Assembly (NCBI RefSeq): GCF_038443385.1
Contig: NZ_CP151726.1
Location: forward strand, 1,922,001 to 1,986,000
Reading direction: 5' to 3'
From: Stieleria varia
GTDB taxonomy: Bacteria > Planctomycetota > Planctomycetia > Pirellulales > Pirellulaceae
DNA: 64,000 nucleotides
Shown here: piece after piece, positions 9,193-19,463 of the stretch
Position numbering within the stretch: the first letter of the stretch is position 1
Layout: every line of letters starts with the position of its first letter
Notes under the pieces: generated by a model
Seen by the model: only the letters and a program-made list of their open reading frames with translations
Databases searched by the model: none
What the model was told of the DNA's origin: nothing
Made by a program: the position numbers and the translations under genes

Positions 9193-9945
9193 TCAAAAAC
9201 TGAGGGTGTAGGCGAGAATATTCACATTGATCAACTCGGCGTTGGTGATCTCGTTGCCTCCGCAGCAGCAGCATCCTTGGGTATGCGATGTGTCGTTTAA
9301 ACCGTCCTGGCTGTACAGAACACTGAGGCGATCGCCGATCGAAATTCCCTCCAGAGGACGCGGCTCACCATGCTTGGCGGACAAAGTGTCAATGTCGTAC
9401 ACGGTATGAAAGACAGCGTGATCCATCTCCAGCTTTTTCATCTCGTTGTCTTCGAACAAGCTGGCCATCTCGCGGCGAAAAGATCGATCCCACTCGGTCG
9501 ATGAACAACCGGCCGATGCGAGCAAGAAGCCGCCGCGTTTCAAATAGGCCAACAGATTGGTGCGTTCGCTCGCTCCCAAAACAAAGTCGCCTTCGCCCGT
9601 CATGATCAAGAGCGGATAGTTGTAAATCTCATCACCGCTGAGTTTGACCGCATGAAATCGACGACTGGTGGAAATCGTTGATTCATTCTCGGCTCGAATC
9701 AGAAAGTGATCCGCAAAGCACTCGCTGGATTTTGATCCGGCGTAGACCAAGTTCGCGACCTGGACCACGCTGCCGGTCTCGCCGCCGACATGTGTCGGGT
9801 CGGGAACCACGCCGGGCAACGGTTTCGAGGCCACCGGCTTTGTCTCGGACGGATCGGCAGGATCAGCCGCGCACAAATGGGTGACCATAGCGGTCGCGAG
9901 AAGCATCGCGGATAAGGCTTGAATCAAGTTGGATTGATGCATCAT
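9193..9945 (-). CDS. DUF4159 exported protein
   Basis: 250 residues with a signal peptide (cleavage after THLCAA). The mature part has LIRAENESTISTSRRFHAVK, YPLLIMTGEGDF and LLAYLKRGGFLLASAGC, which fit DUF4159, a glutamine-amidotransferase-like fold that normally occurs in MoxR/VWA operons. The C-terminus has an unusual CCCCGG run at about 225-230 that could bind metal. The start ATG shares one base with the stop of the DUF4175-like gene (TAATG), so translation is coupled. The molecular function is unknown; its place in the operon links it to the MoxR/VWA machinery. Confidence 0.8.
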   Translation of the reverse strand: MMHQSNLIQALSAMLLATAMVTHLCAADPADPSETKPVASKPLPGVVPDPTHVGGETGSVVQVANLVYAGSKSSECFADHFLIRAENESTISTSRRFHAVKLSGDEIYNYPLLIMTGEGDFVLGASERTNLLAYLKRGGFLLASAGCSSTEWDRSFRREMASLFEDNEMKKLEMDHAVFHTVYDIDTLSAKHGEPRPLEGISIGDRLSVLYSQDGLNDTSHTQGCCCCGGNEITNAELINVNILAYTLSF

Positions 9946-12752
9946 TACTGGTCCAATTGCTCTGCGAGTCGACGCAAATAGGTTTCAGCTTGCTGACGGT
10001 ATCGAAGTGGAACATCGCGGGCGCTGGTCCGCGAGGTGGTTGGCAATTCGGATTGATCCAGCAACGCTCCATCGGAGTTTGTCATTGCGGTGCGATCGCC
10101 CCCACGTGCAGGTGCCAATCGCCCATCGTCGCCCTGTCCGCCTCCGGCGGGTTCCGCGAAGGGCTGATTTCCGTAGAGTCCGACGTTTTGCCCCGAGTTT
10201 CCTCGCATCGAATACCCTGACTGGGAACCCGGGTTGAGTCCCAATTGGTTCATCATCTGCTGAAGAGAATTCGAGTCGGACTGCGGCATTCCAGGTTGGA
10301 ACTTCTTTTTGAGGCAATCGCTCGCCTGCTGTCCGTTGCTCTGGCATTGCTTCAAGAATTTCTCCATTTCCTGCAACGCCGATAACGCCTTGGCGTATCC
10401 ATCGATGCCGTTGAACTCGGACATCGCCGACCGGGCCGCTTTCAAATCCGTGTCGATGGGACTTTCGCGAACGGCCTGAACAAATTCAAGCGATGATTGT
10501 TTCAGTTCTTGTAGCTCTGGGTCGTCGCCCAATCGCTCGGCACTGGCCTCGACCTCCTCCAAGAGCACCGACAAGGCTTCACGAACGGCTGCTTCTTCGT
10601 CTCGAAGCTCAACCATCCTCTGGCGATCCGCTTGGTCACGGACCGCCTCTTGATTGCGATACGTATTCATCTGATCCACGATCGCTCGCTGTTGCGCCAC
10701 CAACTGAGCAAATTTGGATTCGGCAGCGATCAAGGGAGCGATCTTCTTGAGCATCTCCATCGGCTGTGTGATCTGCTGGTCTTGTTTCTGACGAATCTTG
10801 TCCAACTGTTTTTGCAACTCGTCTGCCTGCTCCTTCAACGACTTGCCTTCCTTGGCCACGTTTTCACATGCAACCGCTGCTTCACGCAATGCCTTGGCTT
10901 GTTCACGTAGCAAGTCGTTCCATTGTTTGTCGATTTCCAGTGGCAACTCCTGCTCCGCCAGTTTTTCCAACTGCTCGGCAACGTCTCGCATCTTTTGTTG
11001 CAGTTGCTTCATCCGCTCCTTGAGTTTGGCCTGCTGTTCTTTGTCGTTCGGATCCGCGGCATCGATCTCCTTTTGCAGTTCGGCCGCTTCGGTTGCCAGT
11101 TGCTCCATCATTCGGCGTGCCTGCTTGAACTTGTTTTCAAGCATCTGTTGTCCTTGGCGGGCAGCGACCATGCGATTGAAGTCGGATTGGCTGATGATTT
11201 CGATCTCTGTTAGCGGACTTTCTCCACCTTGCGATCGCTCGGGTCGAGTGTCGTCGACGCGTGCAAACAGGGTGAGTTTGTCGCCCGCTTCCAATCCAAA
11301 GGACTCCAGCGGCAACATGACATCACCTTGGACAACACGCGAACCATCCGTTGGCAGGTCAACGGGCAGGGGACGTGAACCGTCGACGATACGATACAGC
11401 CGCATTCTTGCGATCCCAAAGTCGTCTTCGCCCACGACGGCAACGGGAATCTTGGTTGACTGGGTCGCATACGATCGGGGCCTGGGTTGCGTGATCCGTG
11501 CGATCGGAGGCTGGTCGATCAGCAACTCGACTTCGATCGGAATTTCCCATTCGCTCTCGACGCCGTTGGCTCCTTGGACTGAAACATGCCATTGGCAACT
11601 TCGCTCTATCGTCATTCTGCCGACAACACTCTGCGGGTCGTCTTGAGAGACGGACAATGTGACGCTTTCGGTTTCTGTGCCCTTACCTTGGTCGATGCGC
11701 ACTGTCCCGCCGGACAATGGACGTGACGCGAGAATCGACAACTGTACTTCGGTACCCGACACGCCCGCGATCGCGTCTTGGGGGTGCCGTCCCTTTCGAG
11801 CGGGTAAGTTCGTGTAGGCTGGCGGAGTGATCGTGTAGTCGATCGATTCTATCTTTGGCGTATCAAGTACCTCGATTTGATACGTCTCGCTTCGACCGCG
11901 ATCCGCAGTGACAAAGTAGCTTGTGGATTCAAGCACACGAGGGAGCACAGCCTGCCACTTGCCGCTGCCACGTGGGAACATGGACACGGGCACGGAATCG
12001 ACCGATGTGGGATCGCCGACGACTAAATGGGCTTGCTCGGCGGTGCCCCCGGTGATCTCCACTGACACCTCCAACGGTTGTCCATACGTCAAAGTGACAT
12101 CACCGGGTGAGACGGAGAATTGCAGCGGCGTGTAGGGCGGCGTGTCAACCGACGGAGCGAACAAACGTTTGGCGGATGTTGAGAATGCGTGGGGTGCGAA
12201 AACGCTGAACAAAGCGGTCACCAGGGCAACCGCGCCCGCAATCAATGCGCTTCGCTTGGCGATCGACCACGGCGCCGCAGCGGACGATTCAATGCCCGCC
12301 GCCCGCTGAGAAGCCTGCGTTACCGCGACGGAAGCAATCCCATTTGCCAGTGGTGACAAACTGGTTTGATTTTGTTTGCCAGAATGGTGTTGAGTGATCA
12401 TGTCCAAGCCCGACAAGATTTGGCCGCCCGTCCCGCCGACTTCGTCGAGTCGCCGCGCGATGAGTTCTTTGTTGGTGCTGGAAAACCGGCGATACAAAAG
12501 CCAAACAAACAAGCAGAGCACCGTCAACACGGCGATCGGCACGCCCCAACGACGAACCGTCATCGGCAATTGCCAAATGATGTCCATCCAAGCGAGCGAA
12601 AGGAACAAAACGCCGAGGGTCGCAAGTGCCCAACAAATCGACTCGCAAGTCCCGATCGTTCGCAATCGGTTCGCGACCAGACGAAGTTGACGGTACAACG
12701 AAGCCTGAGCATCTGGCCCGGAGCCGGTGGTTGTGGGGGCAACGCTAGCCAT
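9945..12752 (-). CDS. DUF4175-like membrane protein with long coiled coil
   Basis: 935 residues. Two transmembrane helices occur near 40-60 and 70-90, followed by the ELIARRLDEVGG segment typical of this group, and another near 165-190. A beta-rich extracellular region follows. Residues from about 540 to 740 are a long charged coiled coil rich in Gln and Lys (QQKMRDVAEQLEKLAEQELP). The C-terminal part is Gly/Gln/Ser-rich (MMNQLGLNPGSQSGYSM). Proteins like this occur beside VWA and DUF4159 genes in planctomycete MoxR operons. It probably spans or organises the envelope complex; no enzymatic motif is visible. Confidence 0.75.
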   Translation of the reverse strand: MASVAPTTTGSGPDAQASLYRQLRLVANRLRTIGTCESICWALATLGVLFLSLAWMDIIWQLPMTVRRWGVPIAVLTVLCLFVWLLYRRFSSTNKELIARRLDEVGGTGGQILSGLDMITQHHSGKQNQTSLSPLANGIASVAVTQASQRAAGIESSAAAPWSIAKRSALIAGAVALVTALFSVFAPHAFSTSAKRLFAPSVDTPPYTPLQFSVSPGDVTLTYGQPLEVSVEITGGTAEQAHLVVGDPTSVDSVPVSMFPRGSGKWQAVLPRVLESTSYFVTADRGRSETYQIEVLDTPKIESIDYTITPPAYTNLPARKGRHPQDAIAGVSGTEVQLSILASRPLSGGTVRIDQGKGTETESVTLSVSQDDPQSVVGRMTIERSCQWHVSVQGANGVESEWEIPIEVELLIDQPPIARITQPRPRSYATQSTKIPVAVVGEDDFGIARMRLYRIVDGSRPLPVDLPTDGSRVVQGDVMLPLESFGLEAGDKLTLFARVDDTRPERSQGGESPLTEIEIISQSDFNRMVAARQGQQMLENKFKQARRMMEQLATEAAELQKEIDAADPNDKEQQAKLKERMKQLQQKMRDVAEQLEKLAEQELPLEIDKQWNDLLREQAKALREAAVACENVAKEGKSLKEQADELQKQLDKIRQKQDQQITQPMEMLKKIAPLIAAESKFAQLVAQQRAIVDQMNTYRNQEAVRDQADRQRMVELRDEEAAVREALSVLLEEVEASAERLGDDPELQELKQSSLEFVQAVRESPIDTDLKAARSAMSEFNGIDGYAKALSALQEMEKFLKQCQSNGQQASDCLKKKFQPGMPQSDSNSLQQMMNQLGLNPGSQSGYSMRGNSGQNVGLYGNQPFAEPAGGGQGDDGRLAPARGGDRTAMTNSDGALLDQSELPTTSRTSARDVPLRYRQQAETYLRRLAEQLDQ

Positions 12753-12798
12753 GGATCGGACCTCGTGAATTCGGTTGGTTCATCGCTAGATTCATTCT

Positions 12799-15120
12799 CT
12801 AAACAAGCCCGTTTTGTCGCCGAACGGTCCAGACGGCAGTCCATAATCCGAGCACTCCCAGCAACACCCACCATCGATCCCACGCCGGAGTCCTTCGCGT
12901 TTCCACGGGCAGAGAGTCGATGATCTGCTGTTGAATGGTTTGTGTAATCAGCGCTGCGTCAGCGGTCTCCAGCACTTGACCGCCGCTTTGTTTGGCGATG
13001 GCGGCTAGCAAGTCGTTGCGGGGACTCAGTTCCAAGCGTTCCGTGATCGGCTCACGCACTTCAAATGCCGTCACCGAGCGATCATTCTTGTCCGCACCCA
13101 GCAACTCCGCTCGGTAGCTGCCGGGGCGCAGTTCTCCGAAACGAGCTTGATACACACCTGGTTGATCGCCGGCGGGTTCGCAAACAATCGTTGTCCCCTG
13201 ATCGTCACCCTCGCGTGAAAGTTCGACACGGGGCATTTCGCTCTGTGCAACGCTGTCGCGGACCAACAAAGTCGCGATCGCTGATTCATCCGTGTTGAAA
13301 CGCAACTGCTCGCTTTGCAGAACACGATTTTGACCTGGCGATAACGCGACTCGTGAAACCAACCACTGCAGCAATCCGTTCCAGACGCTGCTATAGGTTT
13401 GTTCGGCGGCTGCAAACTCGGGCGGTAACAGTGCCCAACGCCACATCCCGGCACCTTCCACGACGACAGTCCGACCCGCGCCGTAGGGTTGATAGGTCAC
13501 GATGGGAATCGAATCCTCGCCGTCGTCACTGGTGGCGAGTACACGCGGCAGCCCTCCACGGGTTTCCGGGGATGCCGCCGTGGCCAGCGAAGGCATCCCC
13601 GCCAGCGGATCCGCCTCGTCAGCCGACAGCCATCCTTCCGACAAAGAATCCTCTGCAATTTGGGCTCGAAAGCGACGTTCGGTGCCGTGAGTCCACTTCA
13701 CCGGCAACATCCGACCAAGCTTTTCCGAGAGCGTTGACTGAGGCGTTCCGCGTGCACAGACCAGGGAACCACCTTGGGTTGCCACCCAATTGCGTAGTCG
13801 CGACAACGTGTCCTCATCCAAGTAGGCTTCCGCGTCTCGACCCAGCACGATGACCTGATATCTCTGCAATGCGTCGGTTGAGCCGATCACCGATTCGGGC
13901 GAAGGCAGGATCTGCCAACCGGGATTCTGCGGTTCGTTGTCCTCTGTGCCTGGTTCTGTCTTTGCATCCACAGCCGATTCGCTTTGCGTGCGGTGCATGA
14001 ATCGATCTTGCCGAAGCATCACGAGACTTTCCAGACGGATCGACGGATCAGCGGAAAGATTGCGAACCAAAAACTTGCTGTCCCAGTACGGTTTGCCTTC
14101 CAACAACAACACGCCGATGGGCGCATCGATGACACGCAACAACACGCTCAGTCGGTTGTCATCCGCTGTCGCTTCACCGGGCAAACCGCCTACGCTGACG
14201 CTGTAGCGATACAACCCAGGCGTATCGGGTGTCACGGTAAAAGAAACTTCCTGTGTATCGTCGCGATTCAAGATCAGTTTTTGACTCTCGATCTCACCGT
14301 CATCCTTTGACAACAGGACTTCGACCGGTGCGGGATCGAACCCGCGACTGACGACTTTGGCCGACAAACGCACGGGCTGCTGAACGAATGCGAGTCGGTT
14401 GCTGGCGTTGCTTTCCAAGGAGAGATTCTTGATCACAACCTCTTTGGCTATCGAAATGGGAAACACCGGTGCACCTCGACTCCGCGCGGCTTGAGCCGCT
14501 GCCACGGCGCGCCGCGATGGCCCGACGTTGTGAATGCCGTCGCTGATCAGCACGACGGCTTGGCCACGCGGACGATCGGTCTGTGCCGCCATCACGATTG
14601 CCGCAGCCAAATCGCTCCGCTTGCCCAGCTCATCGGGTGTGACGGATTGCGAATCCACACCACGTGCCTGTGCGTCGAACGTGACCAACCGTTTCTCGTA
14701 CGTCTCGTCAATCGATTCCGCGATCTGATCCGCAAGCGACCGCGCGCGATCGAATCGAGTTTCCGCATTTCTCTCCACATCGGCGACATCCATGCTGGCT
14801 GATGTGTCCAGCAACACAGTGATCAGCGGTCGTCCCTCTGGCGGAGGCAACGGTTCGATCCAAGTCGGATTGAGCAATAAGATCAACGGAATCGAACCGG
14901 CAACCAACATCATCGCCAACACCCGAGGTCGGCGTGTCGTTGGAATCACGCCTCGGGACCGGATCACATACCCGATCCAGACGGCGGTGAACACTGCAGC
15001 CAACGCCAACCACAAAGGCAGCGGCACGCGTGGTTGCCAGTCCAGCCAAGCCAACGGCAAGAATGACATTGCACCCATGCTCGCCAGCGCGTCGATTGTG
15101 TGGTTGACCCCGAGCATCAT
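12799..15120 (-). CDS. VWA-domain membrane protein with glutamine-amidotransferase-like region
   Basis: About 773 residues. Two N-terminal transmembrane helices are followed by a von Willebrand A domain with the MIDAS motif LLDTSASMD and later VVLISDGIHNVG. A beta-sandwich region comes next, then a class I glutamine-amidotransferase-like segment (YQVIVLGRDAEAYLDEDTL, WVATQGGSLVCARG). The C-terminus has a last helix (WWVLLGVLGLWTAVW) and a short basic tail. Such proteins are the VWA partners of MoxR ATPases. The ATG at 15120 is preferred over a TTG two codons upstream. It begins just after the stop of the BatA-like gene. Confidence 0.8.
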   Translation of the reverse strand: MMLGVNHTIDALASMGAMSFLPLAWLDWQPRVPLPLWLALAAVFTAVWIGYVIRSRGVIPTTRRPRVLAMMLVAGSIPLILLLNPTWIEPLPPPEGRPLITVLLDTSASMDVADVERNAETRFDRARSLADQIAESIDETYEKRLVTFDAQARGVDSQSVTPDELGKRSDLAAAIVMAAQTDRPRGQAVVLISDGIHNVGPSRRAVAAAQAARSRGAPVFPISIAKEVVIKNLSLESNASNRLAFVQQPVRLSAKVVSRGFDPAPVEVLLSKDDGEIESQKLILNRDDTQEVSFTVTPDTPGLYRYSVSVGGLPGEATADDNRLSVLLRVIDAPIGVLLLEGKPYWDSKFLVRNLSADPSIRLESLVMLRQDRFMHRTQSESAVDAKTEPGTEDNEPQNPGWQILPSPESVIGSTDALQRYQVIVLGRDAEAYLDEDTLSRLRNWVATQGGSLVCARGTPQSTLSEKLGRMLPVKWTHGTERRFRAQIAEDSLSEGWLSADEADPLAGMPSLATAASPETRGGLPRVLATSDDGEDSIPIVTYQPYGAGRTVVVEGAGMWRWALLPPEFAAAEQTYSSVWNGLLQWLVSRVALSPGQNRVLQSEQLRFNTDESAIATLLVRDSVAQSEMPRVELSREGDDQGTTIVCEPAGDQPGVYQARFGELRPGSYRAELLGADKNDRSVTAFEVREPITERLELSPRNDLLAAIAKQSGGQVLETADAALITQTIQQQIIDSLPVETRRTPAWDRWWVLLGVLGLWTAVWTVRRQNGLV

Positions 15121-15127
15121 TACCAAT

Positions 15128-17230
15128 TTACGAGCGAAAGAAAATCAATGTACCAAGCTCGGTCACGACGCAACCCAGCATCGCAAGTGCAGCCCAAACC
15201 CACAGTGAATCACCTTGAGTCGTATCACCGCCGGCGGCATCGAACTCCAAGACGCGCCCGCCCGACAACCGCGAACTCAACACGTCCTCCGAAATCGTCC
15301 GCAAATCCTGCTCGGCTGGATCGCTGCGAACGGCTTCCGCCCACAGAGTTCGATCGCTGGCATCGGTAACCCGATAGACCCCGGTCTGGTCCGTCGTCGG
15401 CCAACTCCAGACCAACATTCCGTCTTGATTGAGAATCCGGCCGGCTTGGGGCATCTCGTCTTGGGCATACCCATCGGCGTTGATCACGATCTCGTCGAGC
15501 GTCCCGGCGTCGGACGGCAACGCTCGCACAATCGGATTTCCCGCAACCGTACCCGCAGCGTTTCCGCCAACGTCGCTCAGTCGGTTGATCGTTTCGACCA
15601 ACAGCGGAACAAAGCCAGCTTGAAAGGCAACATTGCTTTTTGACAGATCAGCGTTCAGTACCGCGAGTTGACCGGCACCGACCTGAGTGAAATACAACAG
15701 GGCGGAACGATCACTGAGCGTTGCTGAAATGGAATCGACGTTCGCATCCGCAAGCGTCCGTGTGGGCAAGCCTCCGGCAAAACGCCACGATGCCGTCGTC
15801 ACCTTGAGGCTGTCACCAAAGGCACGAAACGGTTCGCTCTGGGAATCCATTTCCTGAATCTTCAAATCCTTGCGCCGCCCGGACTCCAACGAAGCGATCA
15901 ATTCGACGGGAGGCTGCATGTCGCTGCCGAGCTCTTGTTTCATGGCTTGCAAGTTATTGGCGTCGGACGGTCCACGGGCGACGTACAACATCGACTTGCC
16001 ACGCTTCAACCAAGTAACGGCTCGTTTCACCACCGCCGTGTCCCACGATTCCACATCCGTGACGATCCACACCTGAGCTGCCTGGGCCAATGGTGTATCC
16101 AGTGTGGACGGACTGACGGTCACCAGCAATTCATCGGCGTCCCCGTCATCTTGATCGCTTCGCGTCAGAACCTGCGAGATGAAATAGGCTCCGCTCGCGG
16201 CCCTGTCGCTTGCTTCCGTGACGATCGCCAAACGTTGCTCTGGGCGAACCCCAAACGCCAACGGAACCATGTCATCCGCAGGCAAGGCATCGTTGTTGTC
16301 GACCAGCTTCACCACGCCGGTTTGCCAACCCGATCCCTGCCAAGTTACCGGGATTTGCAGCGTTGACTGCGATTGTGGATCGAGCGTGATCTCCGCTTGC
16401 TGATTGATGCGTTCCAATTCCAAGCGGCATTGAACCTTTCGGGAGTCATCACTGTGATTGGCGATGTCCACCAGCATGGTGACGGGTTTGCCAAGGGTCG
16501 GTTGCGACGACAATCGCACTTGCTCGATCGCCAGATTCCCCAACGGCTTTTCGCCACTGATGGGAATCATGGTCACGGTGGTATCCTCCGGCAGACTCTT
16601 GAAATCAGCTCGCGCCCAACTGCTGCGTTGAAAATCGCTGACGATCACCAGTTCTCGCGTCGCCGTGGGCCTTGACTTGGCAAACTGCTTGCTCACCGAT
16701 TCAAAGGCGATTGCCACATCAAAACCTGTCGACGACACCCTCGCGTCGGAAAGTCGCTCACGCAGCAATCCAAAGTTCGCACTCGGCGATTGGAACACCG
16801 GATCTGTGCGGTGAGCGGCAAACAACAGATTGGCTTCGAGCCCCGGCTTGTACTGCAGCTCACGTGCCGCCGCCGCTCTCGCCTGATCGAAACGAGTCGC
16901 CGCGCCGTCAATCGCTGCCATGCTTTGACTGGCGTCCAACAACACAATCTTGACGCGTTCGGCTTGGTCATCCTCCACGTGGTTCCTGTCGCTGTTGAGC
17001 AATGGTCGGGCGATCGCGATGGCCAACATGGCAACCGCCAACGAACGAAACAACAGCACCAGAAAGTCTCGCAGACGATCTTGACTACGGCGTTGATGCA
17101 ACGCATCGCTGACCAACCGGATCGTGCTAAGCGGCATCCGTTGAGGCTTGGGTCGAGTCATAAAGTGAACGACGACAGGAACCGCAGCGCCCAGCAAACC
17201 CACCACTAGCAATATGGGATTCACGAACAC
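15128..17230 (-). CDS. BatA-like aerotolerance protein with VWA domain
   Basis: 700 residues from a GTG at 17230, preceded by a GGGGTGA ribosome-binding site. The start VFVNPILLVVGLLGAAVPVV is the BatA N-terminal domain with its membrane helix, followed by HFMTRPKPQRMPLSTIRLV. A VWA domain begins at IVLLDASQSMA (MIDAS). A central beta-sandwich and a C-terminal helix (WVWAALAMLGCVVTELGTLIFF) complete it. Bat proteins are linked to stress tolerance together with MoxR and DUF58 partners; the family name does not define a reaction. It lies 4 bp after DUF58. An ATG 64 codons upstream falls within DUF58 and is unlikely. Confidence 0.85.
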   Translation of the reverse strand: MFVNPILLVVGLLGAAVPVVVHFMTRPKPQRMPLSTIRLVSDALHQRRSQDRLRDFLVLLFRSLAVAMLAIAIARPLLNSDRNHVEDDQAERVKIVLLDASQSMAAIDGAATRFDQARAAAARELQYKPGLEANLLFAAHRTDPVFQSPSANFGLLRERLSDARVSSTGFDVAIAFESVSKQFAKSRPTATRELVIVSDFQRSSWARADFKSLPEDTTVTMIPISGEKPLGNLAIEQVRLSSQPTLGKPVTMLVDIANHSDDSRKVQCRLELERINQQAEITLDPQSQSTLQIPVTWQGSGWQTGVVKLVDNNDALPADDMVPLAFGVRPEQRLAIVTEASDRAASGAYFISQVLTRSDQDDGDADELLVTVSPSTLDTPLAQAAQVWIVTDVESWDTAVVKRAVTWLKRGKSMLYVARGPSDANNLQAMKQELGSDMQPPVELIASLESGRRKDLKIQEMDSQSEPFRAFGDSLKVTTASWRFAGGLPTRTLADANVDSISATLSDRSALLYFTQVGAGQLAVLNADLSKSNVAFQAGFVPLLVETINRLSDVGGNAAGTVAGNPIVRALPSDAGTLDEIVINADGYAQDEMPQAGRILNQDGMLVWSWPTTDQTGVYRVTDASDRTLWAEAVRSDPAEQDLRTISEDVLSSRLSGGRVLEFDAAGGDTTQGDSLWVWAALAMLGCVVTELGTLIFFRS

Positions 17231-17234
17231 GCCG

Positions 17235-18209
17235 TCACCCCGCTCGTTGAACGAGGAATTGCCCCAGCGTATCCAGGTAGCTGGTGGCCGTGCTGACGGC
17301 GCGATAATCGGCACCCACTGCGGTGGCAATGCTTCGCGTCCGCTCCAAGTGCTCTCGCCAACGACGACCGTACAACTCTCGGATTTCGCCGACTCGACAA
17401 CGAACACTGGATTCGCCTTCAAGTCCTTCGAACTGAAATGCGACTCCCTCCGGAAGCGATTCTTCGGCGGGATGGATCAAATGCAACGCCACAATCTCCC
17501 AGCCGCGATGACGCAGATTGCGTAACGAAGCGGTCAAGTCACGCGGGTCGTCGACCAAAAAATCACTCATCAACAACAGCACGCCGCGACCAGAAATCCG
17601 CCCAATGACTTCGTCCAATCCAGCAGCCAGTTTCGATTCTTCACTAGGCGTGATCCCCTCGATCGCCTCGTACAGCCCTTGCGCATGCGTGCTGGTACTG
17701 CCCGGAGCATGATACGAATGCAGCCCATCGCCGATCAACGCCAATCCGGCTTGATCCCCTCCACGTGTGATCAAGTGCGTCAGCGCTGTTGTGAAGTACT
17801 GCGCATAGGTCAGCTTATCCGGCGCATGTTTCGATGAAATCAGTTCGCTTGCTTTGCGACGTAGCCACCCTGCGGCGACCGGCTCGACGGGCTGTCCGTC
17901 AAAACGCATCGAACCACTGCAGTCGATCACGGACAAGCAAGCCAGGTTGGTGTCTTCCTGAAAACGTTTGATGTAGGCACGACCAGTTCGGCCCAAGACA
18001 CGCCAATCCAGTCGTCGCAGATCATCGCCCGGCGTATAAGGGCGGTAGTCGGCGAACTCGCCACTGCCCCCCATTGCTCGCGATCGATGGCGTCCACTAT
18101 ACGGACCCTCAACGCGATTGGGCGTGACAAAACGCATGTGCTCCAATGCTACCAGTTGGCGCAACTCCAGGAATCGCGACGTTGCCGTCGTGGAATCAGA
18201 CGAATTCAC
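17235..18209 (-). CDS. DUF58 protein
   Basis: 324 residues. The DUF58 signature DYRPYTPGDDLRRLDWRVLG followed by GRAYIKRFQED is clear, and a degenerate VWA-like MIDAS region follows (LSVIDCSGSMRFDG). DUF58 proteins act with MoxR ATPases, probably in assembling or remodelling envelope or metal-containing proteins. The GTG start at 18209 overlaps the MoxR stop by four bases (GTGA). No transmembrane segment is evident, so it is probably cytoplasmic. Confidence 0.9.
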   Translation of the reverse strand: MNSSDSTTATSRFLELRQLVALEHMRFVTPNRVEGPYSGRHRSRAMGGSGEFADYRPYTPGDDLRRLDWRVLGRTGRAYIKRFQEDTNLACLSVIDCSGSMRFDGQPVEPVAAGWLRRKASELISSKHAPDKLTYAQYFTTALTHLITRGGDQAGLALIGDGLHSYHAPGSTSTHAQGLYEAIEGITPSEESKLAAGLDEVIGRISGRGVLLLMSDFLVDDPRDLTASLRNLRHRGWEIVALHLIHPAEESLPEGVAFQFEGLEGESSVRCRVGEIRELYGRRWREHLERTRSIATAVGADYRAVSTATSYLDTLGQFLVQRAG

Positions 18210-19213
18210 GACGCTGCCTTGCTGAGGAGATGCTTCACGATCGCATCAGTGTCGACTTGATCGCCGATCGCTCGATGGTTACCCAGGATACGATGACGCA
18301 GAATCGGAATCGCTACCGCGTTGACATCAGCGACCGTCGGGACGGCACGTCCGGCCAACAACGCGCGGGCTTTGGACGCCATCGCCAGACATTGCGATCC
18401 ACGGGGTCCTGCACCGAATGCGACATACTGTTTGACAAACTCATCAGCCGAGTCTTGGTCCGGCCGGCTGGAACGACAAAGTGTGACAGCGTAGTCCACG
18501 ACGTTTTCCGGTACGGGCGCGGCCATCACCAATTCACGCAACTCCAAGAATCCTTCGCGAGATAAGGTCGACTTGGGCAGCTCCGGTGTCCGCCCCGCCG
18601 TGCGTCGGACAATGTCCTTTTCCTGTTCCGAAGTCGGATAGCCGACATGAATCTGCATCATGAATCGGTCCAACTGCGCCTCGGGCAACGGATACGTTCC
18701 CTCTTGCTCGATCGGATTCTGAGTCGCAACGACCAAGAACGGATCGTGCATCTCGTGCGTCATGCCAGCGACGGTGACGTGGCGTTCGGCCATTGCTTCC
18801 AGCAGCGCGGACTGAGTCTTGGGAGTCGCTCGATTGATCTCGTCGGCCAAGATCAAATTGCCGAACAACGGACCTCGTCGGAAAACCATTGACGGTTCGC
18901 CATGCCCGTTCGACTTCGCCGCTCCCATCAGTTCGTAACCGGTCACATCCGACGGCATCAAGTCGGGCGTGAACTGGATCCGAGAGAAATCCCAATCAAA
19001 CGCCGCCGCGAGCGCCTTGACCACCAACGTCTTGGCCAGCCCCGGGACGCCAACCAGTAACGCATGCGAACCGGTCAATGCGCAAATCAGCAATTGGTCG
19101 ATCGTGTCTTCTTGCCCCACGATGACCTCGTGGAGAGCATCGCGAATGGTTTGCACCTTGCGTCCAAACTCTTCGATCCGCGACGCGACCGCAGCACCTG
19201 TATCAACGCTCAT
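18206..19213 (-). CDS. MoxR-family AAA+ ATPase
   Basis: 335 residues from the ATG at 19213, preceded by GAGGGC; a GTG lies four codons upstream. Walker A is GVPGLAKT (55-62), Walker B is LILADEINRA (119-128), and the MoxR-type sensor region reads VVATQNPIEQEGTYPLPEAQ. MoxR proteins are chaperone-like ATPases that work with VWA-domain partners on protein maturation or envelope stress. It is the first gene of the seven-to-nine gene operon running to about 3142 or 4162. This is the most certain assignment of the operon. Confidence 0.95.
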   Translation of the reverse strand: MSVDTGAAVASRIEEFGRKVQTIRDALHEVIVGQEDTIDQLLICALTGSHALLVGVPGLAKTLVVKALAAAFDWDFSRIQFTPDLMPSDVTGYELMGAAKSNGHGEPSMVFRRGPLFGNLILADEINRATPKTQSALLEAMAERHVTVAGMTHEMHDPFLVVATQNPIEQEGTYPLPEAQLDRFMMQIHVGYPTSEQEKDIVRRTAGRTPELPKSTLSREGFLELRELVMAAPVPENVVDYAVTLCRSSRPDQDSADEFVKQYVAFGAGPRGSQCLAMASKARALLAGRAVPTVADVNAVAIPILRHRILGNHRAIGDQVDTDAIVKHLLSKAAS

Positions 19214-19463
19214 CCACGCCCTCACAATCGACTCTTTAGCAGGATGCCGAACAAAAGCTGTTCAACCGAATGAAATCTAGCGAGTAGACAGACCCCCAGC
19301 CTACCGGGGCAGAAACCACGCTGCAAGCGAATTGCGAGGAATCCCGCACCCTTGCCAGAATCCCCCGATTGCACCCCATCGTCGATCAAACACTGGAACC
19401 ACGGCCAAAGCCGCAGCAGAATCCGCCGTCATCACCGAAAGCGATCATCGGCCCATCGCCAGG